Source of the DNA: JAIXWP01 sp943372555
GTDB taxonomy: Bacteria > Bacteroidota > Bacteroidia > Flavobacteriales_D > Sanyastnellaceae
Direction: 5' to 3'
Assembly (NCBI GenBank): GCA_943372555.1
Contig: CALRZB010000143.1
Span: 1-7,096 of the forward strand
Length of the DNA: 7,096 nucleotides
In this document: positions 1 through 6,545 of the stretch, piece after piece
How positions within the stretch are numbered: the first letter of the stretch is position 1
Layout of the letters: every line of letters begins with the position of its first letter
Notes under the pieces: generated by a model
Told to the model about the DNA's origin: nothing
Seen by the model: the letters and a program-made list of their open reading frames with translations, nothing else
The model's database searches: none
Program-made: the position numbers and the translations under genes

Positions 1-473
1 CGAATAAGTGGTGCCCATTCGGCTGCTAAACTTCTGGTTAGACCTTCAATAGCTCCTTTGGCCATGCTGATATTGGCGTGAAACGGCATGCCTGTTTGCA
101 CCGCTACAGTGCTAAAGAGAACTACAGAAGGAGACGTTGATTTTTTTAGGAGTGGCAGCATATTGCGAAGAATTCGCACTGCGCCTAGTGTATTTATTGT
201 GAACTCTTCTAGTATTTCTTCGTCGGTAAAACGGTGAAATGGTTTGAGGTTAATAGTGCCGGGACAATAGACAAGTCCATCTAAATGAGCAAAGTCAATT
301 GATGGTGTTTCGGGGTTTGTGGCATCCCATATGAAGTGTTGGTGATTATCATTGGGGCTCGTTTGGGTCGAATTTCTTGAAAATGTAATTACGTTATGTC
401 CTTGTTGAATAAGGTTTTCAACGATTGAACTACCAATCCCGGAAGATCCCCCAACTATTAAAAAATTTGCCAT
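1..473 (-). CDS. SDR-family oxidoreductase-like protein, catalytic Tyr missing (3' end off window)
   Basis: This gene starts with the ATG at 473-471 and gives 157 residues before leaving the window, roughly two thirds of a usual ~240-residue SDR. The Rossmann nucleotide-binding signature is clear (IVGGSSGIG, residues 6-14, canonical TGxxxGIG with Thr replaced by Val). 'CPG' at 70-72 stands where SDRs have NAG, and Asn94 matches the conserved tetrad Asn. Aligning FSTVAVQTGMPFHA and NISMAKGAIEG (120-143) with the SDR active site puts Thr122 at the catalytic Ser, Ile135 at the catalytic Tyr, and Lys139 at the conserved Lys. The fold and probable NAD(P) binding are therefore supported, but classical dehydrogenase chemistry is doubtful. 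The C-terminal helix LTRSLAAEWAP is typical of the family. The gene is divergent from the protease genes and no substrate can be assigned. There is no signal peptide, so the product is cytoplasmic. Confidence 0.9.
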   Translation of the reverse strand, partial: MANFLIVGGSSGIGSSIVENLIQQGHNVITFSRNSTQTSPNDNHQHFIWDATNPETPSIDFAHLDGLVYCPGTINLKPFHRFTDEEILEEFTINTLGAVRILRNMLPLLKKSTSPSVVLFSTVAVQTGMPFHANISMAKGAIEGLTRSLAAEWAPLI

Positions 474-515
474 GTTGCTTTTGATTGATGTTGAGAAGAA
501 CAGATTACTAGTGCC

Positions 516-547
516 TATGTTCGGGGAGTTATTGAAACTTATTTTTG
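516..547 (+). promoter_or_regulatory. Candidate Bacteroidota-type promoter for the protease-like operon
   Basis: TATTTTTG at 540-547 matches the Bacteroidota -7 consensus TAnnTTTG exactly. TATG at 516-519, 20 bases upstream, matches three of four bases of the -33 TTTG element, within the usual spacing. Transcription would start near 552-556 and leave a leader of roughly 55 bases before the ATG at 610. It lies in the only sizeable gap upstream of the three protease-like genes. Such short motifs arise by chance in AT-rich DNA, so this is tentative. Confidence 0.4.
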
Positions 548-609
548 TGGGATGATGTCTTTGATTTAATTTAACCGGCTTATTGATTAACCTTTAATTG
601 TTGAAACTG

Positions 610-2043
610 ATGACTAAGAAACTAATCGTTTTGATTGTCTGCATTTTTATGGTTGCTGAGATTTATGCTCAGAAATTAATTTGTGAAACAGATAGCGCGG
701 AAACAACCATGTACACTGACATGGGTTATACAGGCTACATGATAGCGAATAAGCACACCACAGTAGTGGGCGCTTACAAAAAGGGGTATCGCCCGAAATA
801 CCTGCAAAAATCGAAACTGAAAAAGAAAGGGAAAGACTATGTTATCCCTGAGCTTATTAAGTTCAAGTCGCATGATGATTTTGGGAAATATTTCGAACCT
901 GCTGAAGTGAAGATTGCAATCCCTGAAAGAAGTATATCCTATAAGATATTCAATAAAACTACTTCATGGAATTCGGGGAAAGCGGATGAGAAGAAAGAAA
1001 GCCAAGATTCTTTGAATATTATCAGTCTAAAATTATTGGAGAATTCGTATTGGTATTTTCAAAATTTCGGTGTTCTCGATACAACAGAAGGTTTTTTCAG
1101 GGATTACGCAAATACTTTCAAAGTGTCGATGACTGTTCATCGAATGAAATTAGAATGCCATAAACAAGAGCGTTTTGTTTTAGCTAAAATGTATTGCACT
1201 ATTGAATTGAAGGATTACTATGGTGTTAAAATATTTTCTAAAGAATTTGAAGTACAGAGCAATGATTATCCGGACTCTTTTTTGAGTCCTTATATCTATT
1301 GGTTTGGGAGCTTAGATAGTTTTCTTCTTGGAGAATATGGAGTAGATGTATGGAATGATGCAATGGAAGAGGCTTATCTACAGTTTTTCTATTCACCAGA
1401 ATTGGCCATGGCTATAGAATCTTATGACGATAAATTGAAAGGAGCTTCGGATCAACCTTTGCTAACTCTTAAAACTACCAAGAATAATGGTTCATCGCCA
1501 TCAGATTATTTGAAAACCGTAGTGACAATTAAGAGTAAAGATGGTCATGGCTCGGGGTGTATAGTTTCTACAGATGGTTATGTCGTTACCAATTATCACG
1601 TGGCAATGGGCTCTTCAGATACCTTGCATGTTGTATTGAGTGATGGGACAGATTACATTGCTAAAGTTGAACGCTCGGATGTGTTTAGCGATTTAGCTCT
1701 ATTGAAAATTGAAGCGAAAAATCTTTTTGCTTCAACTCCGGTTGCAACAGAAATGTACAAACTTGGTGAAGAACTTTTGGTGATTGGAACACCCGCTGAT
1801 CCATCGTTAGGCCAGACTGTTACAAAAGGAATTATGAGTGGTAAGAGAAGCACCTTTGGAAAAACGCTTTTTCAAACGGATGCTCATGTTAACCCCGGTA
1901 ATTCTGGCGGTGCACTTTTTAATTCGAAAGGACAATTGATTGGTGTAGTTTCTTCGAAAGCTTTTGGTTCAACTACTGAGGGCATTGGATTTGCCATTCC
2001 GTCGAATTACATCTACGAACGATTGAGACTAACTTTCAACTAA
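610..2043 (+). CDS. Secreted HtrA-like trypsin-fold serine protease, PDZ-less, with N-terminal extension
   Basis: I chose the ATG at 610 (477 residues) over the in-frame TTG at 598 because it gives a compact signal peptide: two lysines, a hydrophobic stretch, then cleavage near IYA-Q at residues 19-21. No lipobox is present, so the product is probably soluble in the periplasm or secreted. The C-terminal ~170 residues are a trypsin-like S1C (HtrA/DegP) domain with an intact triad: His330 in TNYHV, Asp361 in SDLALLK, Ser432 in NPGNSGGAL. The chain ends just after this domain, so the PDZ domains of typical HtrA proteins are absent. Residues ~23-65 contain YKKGYRPK, shared with the next gene, and may be a degenerate PEGA-like beta domain. 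Residues ~135-270 form an unrecognised domain containing FFRDYAN, shared with the third gene. It is the first gene of a tight operon, with 13 bp to the next. Protease class is well supported; the substrate is unknown. Confidence 0.9.
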   Translation: MTKKLIVLIVCIFMVAEIYAQKLICETDSAETTMYTDMGYTGYMIANKHTTVVGAYKKGYRPKYLQKSKLKKKGKDYVIPELIKFKSHDDFGKYFEPAEVKIAIPERSISYKIFNKTTSWNSGKADEKKESQDSLNIISLKLLENSYWYFQNFGVLDTTEGFFRDYANTFKVSMTVHRMKLECHKQERFVLAKMYCTIELKDYYGVKIFSKEFEVQSNDYPDSFLSPYIYWFGSLDSFLLGEYGVDVWNDAMEEAYLQFFYSPELAMAIESYDDKLKGASDQPLLTLKTTKNNGSSPSDYLKTVVTIKSKDGHGSGCIVSTDGYVVTNYHVAMGSSDTLHVVLSDGTDYIAKVERSDVFSDLALLKIEAKNLFASTPVATEMYKLGEELLVIGTPADPSLGQTVTKGIMSGKRSTFGKTLFQTDAHVNPGNSGGALFNSKGQLIGVVSSKAFGSTTEGIGFAIPSNYIYERLRLTFN

Positions 2044-2056
2044 GCAAAAGACGATT

Positions 2057-3592
2057 ATGATTAAGATATTTAGATACGCGCTTGTAGCCACATTTCTTTT
2101 TTCAATTGTGGGCTGCGCAATGATTATTCCGACGAAAGTCGTAAAAGTGACAAGCCCAACTAAAGGTGCTTCGGTTTATATAAATGGATCTGCATCAAGC
2201 CCTGAATTTGGTGTTGCTGTTAGAAAACATAAGCCTTTGGTGGCGACATCTTATAAGTCGGGGTATAGGCCTAAATCGCAGGTTTTTAAACCTAAAACTT
2301 TTGATTTAGGTATTCTGCTAGATGCACTCGTGATTGGGGCATATGTTGCAGCTGAAGATCCTTTTTCCGCTATTGTAGTGGGAGGTTTCACTCTTTTGGA
2401 TTTGAATGTGGCGGCACTTCGACACAAAAAAAAATACAAGCTCGATGAAATGGAAAAACTGCCGGAGAATACTATCCCAGGCATCGTTGTTTTAGCCCAC
2501 AATAGTTTGGATTCATTGAAAGTTTCTGAACGTAATTCCTACACGTATAGATCTGTGAACAGATGGAATAGGCGGAATGAAGAAGATTCAAATGTTAGCA
2601 GTTCCTTCACTGAATATTATAACGTAGAGAATTGGATGGACAGCAAGTTGTCCATGATGAAATATCAGGAATCACGTCCAGATTTTATTGCCCCTTATGA
2701 CCGCACAGTTCAGATTGATGCGGATATTTTGAAAATGGATGTTTATGAAATAAAAAATGCTGGGAGCAGCGTGAAATTGAAAGTGCGATTTTTCATCTGC
2801 GATAATTTTGGAAATAGACTTTTGCCTTTTGAGGCTGAAGGAGAATCGCAAGTGTTTTATGTTGGAGACTGGGGGGCAAACACTACAGATGCCTTTAAGG
2901 ACGCTATGTATGTGGCGATGATGCAATTATTGAATTCAGATGAGTTTATAAATTCTTGTCAAAACATTAGTAAATTATTTTCCAATTCGATTTCAGATAT
3001 GGAAGATATTTCAATGAAGAAACCATTGATAGGTAGCCCAGATTTTCAAGAAATGGTAAATTCACAAGTAACTATTTCCAATGATGATAATTATCACGGT
3101 AGTGGTTGTATGATTTCTCCAGAAGGGCATCTTCTTGCCAGTTACAGAGTAGTAGGGGACAAAGACTCTGTTGATGTTACGTTCTCGAACGGTATGTCTA
3201 AGATGGCTAAAGTCTTGCGCAAAGATCCAATTTTGAATGTGGTGTTATTGAAAGCTGATACGATAGGTAACGCTTCTATTCGTCCAGTTTCTTCGAAAAA
3301 TTACAAAGTAGGGGAGGATGTTTTTGCTGTGGGTGCGCCTGTAGATCGCTTATTGTCTCAATCACTGACTTCTGGAGTAATTAGTTCTGAGCATTTGGTA
3401 AATGGGGTGAACTATTTACAAACCGATGTGAAGATTAGTAAAGGAGACAACGGCAGTCCTTTAATCAACCGAAAGGGTGAGTTAATAGGCATAGTCAACG
3501 AAAAATATATTGGATCCTATTTGGAAGGAATTTCTTTCGCAGTTTCAGCGAAGGATATTTTGGAAAGAATGAAAATTAAATACGAAAACTAA
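2057..3592 (+). CDS. Predicted lipoprotein with catalytically dead HtrA-like domain (pseudoprotease)
   Basis: This 511-residue product begins with a lipoprotein signal: a hydrophobic stretch then lipobox IVGC, with Cys20 as the lipidation site. The following residues (AMIIP) include no acidic run of the kind used for surface export, so it probably faces the periplasm. Residues ~28-75 (KGASVYING, then YKSGYRPK) resemble a PEGA-like beta domain, followed by a hydrophobic Gly/Ala-rich stretch at ~84-120. Residues ~190-300 match the unrecognised middle domain of its neighbours. The C-terminal ~175 residues are an HtrA-like trypsin fold in which every catalytic residue is replaced: TNYHV is ASYRV (Arg364), the Asp position is Asn394 in ILNVVLLK, and GNSGG is GDNGS (Asn465). 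The surrounding core is well kept (YLQTD, KGELIGIV, GISFAV) and the frame is open throughout, so this is a maintained pseudoenzyme rather than a decayed gene. A binding, scaffold or regulatory role is inferred. It lies 13 bp after one active paralogue and 12 bp before another. Confidence 0.88.
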   Translation: MIKIFRYALVATFLFSIVGCAMIIPTKVVKVTSPTKGASVYINGSASSPEFGVAVRKHKPLVATSYKSGYRPKSQVFKPKTFDLGILLDALVIGAYVAAEDPFSAIVVGGFTLLDLNVAALRHKKKYKLDEMEKLPENTIPGIVVLAHNSLDSLKVSERNSYTYRSVNRWNRRNEEDSNVSSSFTEYYNVENWMDSKLSMMKYQESRPDFIAPYDRTVQIDADILKMDVYEIKNAGSSVKLKVRFFICDNFGNRLLPFEAEGESQVFYVGDWGANTTDAFKDAMYVAMMQLLNSDEFINSCQNISKLFSNSISDMEDISMKKPLIGSPDFQEMVNSQVTISNDDNYHGSGCMISPEGHLLASYRVVGDKDSVDVTFSNGMSKMAKVLRKDPILNVVLLKADTIGNASIRPVSSKNYKVGEDVFAVGAPVDRLLSQSLTSGVISSEHLVNGVNYLQTDVKISKGDNGSPLINRKGELIGIVNEKYIGSYLEGISFAVSAKDILERMKIKYEN

Positions 3593-3604
3593 AATCACAA
3601 CGAA

Positions 3605-4891
3605 ATGCTTAAAGTAAAGAACTACTTATTGTTGGCGGTGATTTTTTTCGTCCCCGCTTTCCTTGTTGCTCAAGATGATGAGCCAAGTGAAGATCAAAAA
3701 AGAAAACCAACTGAGAAATATATTACCACCGACTTGATCGTTTTTGACCTAGACGAAGGTGACGTAACTGAGCAGTATTTTAAATCCGAAACTCAGCGGA
3801 AAAAGAATAACGTTTCGCAAGAGTCAAGCAACGAAGACGAGATTAAAGAAATAAGCGAGTCTTTGGATGATTACTTAACTATGTTACTGATCGAACTCAA
3901 TTACTTGGATACAAGTGATCGATTTTTTCCAGATTACAAAAATTCGCTTCACGTAGATATGATCGTTGAAGAGTTGCATTTTACTTACATCAAGCCGAAA
4001 TCCAAATGGCCGCCAACATACATTTATTTAGAAATGGTGGCTGATTTTAAGTTGAGTTCTTATTACGGAAAGGAGTTGGTGAAGAAGACAGTAACAAAAG
4101 AAGTGTTATTGGGCTCAGGTTTTGAAGATAATTTCGAAAAAGAGTTGTCTGATTTGCTAAAAGATTTATTCTACGAATTTATTTTTGATGAAGAAGTTCA
4201 GTCAAAAACAGAGTCGGATGCATATTTTGATTTAGCGGATGAAGGAACTTTTACTCCTGTTCAAATTAAATCAAATGCACGGGGAAGTGAAATGCCTGAA
4301 TGGCGCCAGAGTGTTGCTACTGTAATTAGCAAGGATTCTCATGGCAGTGCTTGTGTCATTTCAGAAGATGGTTATTTGCTAACCAACTATCACGTGGTAG
4401 GACAAAATGAAAAGGTTCGTGTGAAATTCATGGATAATACTGAGTCAGAAGCAACGGTTATCAGAAAGCATCCTGATTGTGATTTAGCCTTAATCAAGGT
4501 AGATCGCACGGGGTTGAAATTTCTAACTCCGAGTGATAGCAAGTCCAGTTTGGGAGATGTCGTATACATCATTGGCACACCTGCAGATACTTTATTGTCT
4601 CAATCTGTAAGCAAGGGTGTTCTCAGCGGTCAAAGAGATTTTGATGGCGCTGAGTACTTGCAAACGGATGCTAAGGTAAATCCAGGAAATAGTGGTGGGG
4701 CTTTGCTGAACAGTAAGGGAGAACTCATAGGTGTGGTTAGTTCAAAATATATAGGCTTTGGAATTGAGGGGATTGGTTTTGCTGTTCCTATATCCAAACT
4801 TGAAGAGAAGTTGATGGTCATTACACAAAAGGGAAGTGCTCCTGTGGTTCCTCATTCCATACCTCCTACATCAAAAAAGAAGAAGAAATAA
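3605..4891 (+). CDS. Secreted HtrA-like trypsin-fold serine protease, PDZ-less, Lys-rich C-terminus
   Basis: This 428-residue product has an N-terminal signal peptide (hydrophobic residues ~7-22, cleavage near LVA-Q at 22-23) followed by an acidic, Lys-containing linker. There is no lipobox. It lacks the YKxGYRPK segment of its two upstream paralogues but shares the middle domain (~85-200), including FFPDYKN at 107-113. The C-terminal half is an S1C HtrA/DegP-type protease domain with an intact triad: His263 in TNYHV, Asp293 in DCDLALIK, Ser363 in NPGNSGGAL, plus the usual GIGFAVP strand. No PDZ domain follows; the chain ends in a Pro-rich tail and five lysines (424-428). Its protease domain resembles the middle pseudoprotease more than the first gene (LLSQS, YLQTD and KYIG are shared). 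It should be an active envelope serine endopeptidase or chaperone-protease. It is the last member of the trio, 12 bp after the pseudoprotease gene. Confidence 0.91.
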   Translation: MLKVKNYLLLAVIFFVPAFLVAQDDEPSEDQKRKPTEKYITTDLIVFDLDEGDVTEQYFKSETQRKKNNVSQESSNEDEIKEISESLDDYLTMLLIELNYLDTSDRFFPDYKNSLHVDMIVEELHFTYIKPKSKWPPTYIYLEMVADFKLSSYYGKELVKKTVTKEVLLGSGFEDNFEKELSDLLKDLFYEFIFDEEVQSKTESDAYFDLADEGTFTPVQIKSNARGSEMPEWRQSVATVISKDSHGSACVISEDGYLLTNYHVVGQNEKVRVKFMDNTESEATVIRKHPDCDLALIKVDRTGLKFLTPSDSKSSLGDVVYIIGTPADTLLSQSVSKGVLSGQRDFDGAEYLQTDAKVNPGNSGGALLNSKGELIGVVSSKYIGFGIEGIGFAVPISKLEEKLMVITQKGSAPVVPHSIPPTSKKKKK

Positions 4892-4940
4892 AATTTTGAG
4901 TTATTATTGCGGTTCGTCACAAAACCTTTAGAATACTATT

Positions 4941-6395
4941 ATGAGTAATTATTGGATTAAAAAGCCTTTAAGCATGCTTTTGAATGAAAGCGATGGCGAA
5001 AAAGGTGGTCTGAAAAGAACGCTAGGTGCTTGGAATCTAGTGTTGCTTGGTATCGGAGCAATTATCGGAGCTGGTCTTTTCGTTAGAACAGCCTCTGCAG
5101 CGGCTGAAGCAGCTGGTCCTGCAGTAACATTATCTTTCGTGGTAGCGGCTATAGGTTGTGCTTTCGCGGGACTTTGCTATGCAGAGTTTGCCTCTATTTT
5201 TCCAATCGCGGGTAGCGCTTACACTTATGCTTACGCTACGATGGGTGAGTTGGTCGCTTGGATTATCGGATGGGCTTTGGTAATGGAATATGCTCTTGGA
5301 GCAGCCACCGTTTCAATTGCCTGGAGTGAGTATCTAAATAATCTTCTTGATGGATCCATACCCTATCAATGGTGTCACTCTCCATTTGAAGTGTCTAGCC
5401 TGGGTGTAGCAGGTATCATCAACGCTCCAGCATTGTTGATTCTATTGCTATTGACCATGCTATTGATTAAAGGAACTCAAGAGTCTGCAATTGTAAATGC
5501 AGTTATCGTATTTATTAAAGTAGCGATCGTACTTGGCTTCATCATTATTGGTTTCCAATACATCAATCCTGCAAATCATACACCTTATTTGATCCCAGAA
5601 GGAACGCCTGGACATGAAGGATTTTTCGATTGGGGATGGGGAGGTGTCATAGGTGGCGCCGGCATTGTATTCTTTGCATTCATCGGATTTGATGCGGTAT
5701 CAACTGCAGCTCAAGAAGCAAAGAATCCAAAACGCGATATGCCTATCGGTATCCTCGGGTCACTTGTGGTCTGCACAATACTTTATGTACTGTTCTCATA
5801 CGTTCTTACTGGTGTTGCCAATTGGCAGGACTTTGCTGATCCAGCAAAAGGTAAAGAAGCATCTGTAGCCTATGCTATTGAAACATATATGACAGATTAT
5901 AGTTGGTTGGCAACATCAATTTCTATTGCGATTCTTGCAGGATTTAGTTCTGTAATTCTAGTAATGTTGATGGGACAAAGTCGTGTGTTTTATAGTATGT
6001 CAAACGATGGCTTGATTCCAAAAGCGTTTTCTGATCTTCATCCTAAGTATAGAACTCCTTATAAGTCAAATTGGATCTTGTTTGCTTTTGTTGGTGCGTT
6101 CGCAGCGTTCGTGCCTGGAAGCGTTGCCGGTGATTTGACATCGTTCGGAACATTGTTCGCCTTCGTATTGGTTTGCGTTGCGATTATTTTGCTTCGTAAA
6201 TCGGATCCAACTTTGGAACGCCCATTCAAAACACCATTGGTGCCATTAGTTCCAATCTTAGGTATACTAGTTTGTGGTGGTATGATTGTGTCGCTTGATT
6301 TAACGACACTGACAGTAGCTGCCATTTGGATGGTTATTGGTTTCTTGATTTACTTCACTTACGGAATTAAGAACAGTAAGCTTCAAAAGAAATAA
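4941..6395 (+). CDS. APC-superfamily amino acid permease (CAT-like cationic amino acid transporter family)
   Basis: This 484-residue inner-membrane protein has about 12 hydrophobic helices, roughly at residues 29-50, 61-84, 101-128, 154-177, 184-208, 234-257, 267-292, 320-345, 376-396, 400-417, 432-451 and 455-475. Helix 1 carries the APC substrate/cation-binding signature GIGAIIGAG (37-45). Helix 6 ends in GFDAVSTAAQEAKNP followed by RDMPIGI, which is characteristic of the CAT/YfnA-type branch. Helix 8 leads into GQSRVFYSMSNDGLIP, also typical. Length and helix count fit bacterial CAT-like permeases. It should import amino acids by proton coupling; the exact substrate cannot be read from the sequence. 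The gene starts 49 bp after the third protease-like gene, with no convincing terminator or promoter in between, so read-through from the operon is possible. It is followed by a strong terminator. Confidence 0.94.
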   Translation: MSNYWIKKPLSMLLNESDGEKGGLKRTLGAWNLVLLGIGAIIGAGLFVRTASAAAEAAGPAVTLSFVVAAIGCAFAGLCYAEFASIFPIAGSAYTYAYATMGELVAWIIGWALVMEYALGAATVSIAWSEYLNNLLDGSIPYQWCHSPFEVSSLGVAGIINAPALLILLLLTMLLIKGTQESAIVNAVIVFIKVAIVLGFIIIGFQYINPANHTPYLIPEGTPGHEGFFDWGWGGVIGGAGIVFFAFIGFDAVSTAAQEAKNPKRDMPIGILGSLVVCTILYVLFSYVLTGVANWQDFADPAKGKEASVAYAIETYMTDYSWLATSISIAILAGFSSVILVMLMGQSRVFYSMSNDGLIPKAFSDLHPKYRTPYKSNWILFAFVGAFAAFVPGSVAGDLTSFGTLFAFVLVCVAIILLRKSDPTLERPFKTPLVPLVPILGILVCGGMIVSLDLTTLTVAAIWMVIGFLIYFTYGIKNSKLQKK

Positions 6396-6420
6396 ATTTC
6401 CCTTCTGGGGAATATCACAT

Positions 6421-6470
6421 AGAAAGTGTGAAGGCCGAAGTATTCCGATGCTTTAGTCTTCACACTTTTT
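6421..6470 (+). terminator. Rho-independent terminator after the permease gene
   Basis: AAAGTGTGAAG at 6423-6433 is perfectly complementary to CTTCACACTTT at 6458-6468. The stem extends outward by a G-U and an A-U pair and inward by a G-U and a C-G pair. The 3' arm merges into a T run (6466-6470). It lies 26 bp after the permease stop and ends transcription before hemF. Confidence 0.82.
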
Positions 6471-6492
6471 GATTAATAGAATGTCGTGACGC

Positions 6493-6529
6493 TTTGCTGA
6501 CACTTCCTAAATAGACTTTTAGAATTTTG
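6493..6529 (+). promoter_or_regulatory. Possible hemF promoter
   Basis: TTTG at 6493-6496 could be a Bacteroidota -33 element, and TAGAATTTTG at 6520-6529 is an imperfect -7 element (consensus TAnnTTTG, here with two extra bases). The 23-base gap between them is at the long end. hemF needs its own promoter because it follows a strong terminator, and this is the best candidate in the 75 bp available. The match is weak. Confidence 0.25.
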
Positions 6530-6545
6530 TATTAAAGTTGAATCG

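Noticed and set aside
534..541. Minus-strand TAAGTTTC as a -7 element for the SDR gene.
   Set aside because: It matches seven of eight bases, but no TTTG -33 element lies at the right distance on that strand.
598..609. TTG at 598 as the start of the first protease gene.
   Set aside because: The ATG four codons downstream gives a better signal peptide n-region, and no ribosome-binding feature favours the TTG.
2057..3592. Middle protease-like gene as a decaying pseudogene or sequencing artefact.
   Set aside because: The frame is fully open, the signal and core strands are conserved, and the three catalytic changes are separate in-frame substitutions (His to Arg needs at least one base change and here uses AGA), so a sequencing error is implausible.
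4873..4879. A AAA AAG heptamer in frame near the end of the third protease gene, as a possible -1 frameshift site.
   Set aside because: No upstream Shine-Dalgarno-like stimulator or downstream stem is visible, and slippage would only swap the last few residues before a TGA. It is best explained as part of the Lys-codon run.
610..4891. Protease trio as an anti-phage defence system with trypsin-like effectors.
   Set aside because: All three carry export or lipoprotein signals and no NTPase, sensor or nuclease partner is present, so an envelope role is more likely.
6398..6412. Small hairpin TTCCC/GGGAA just after the permease stop.
   Set aside because: It has only a five-base stem and no T run; the hairpin at 6421-6470 is the convincing terminator.
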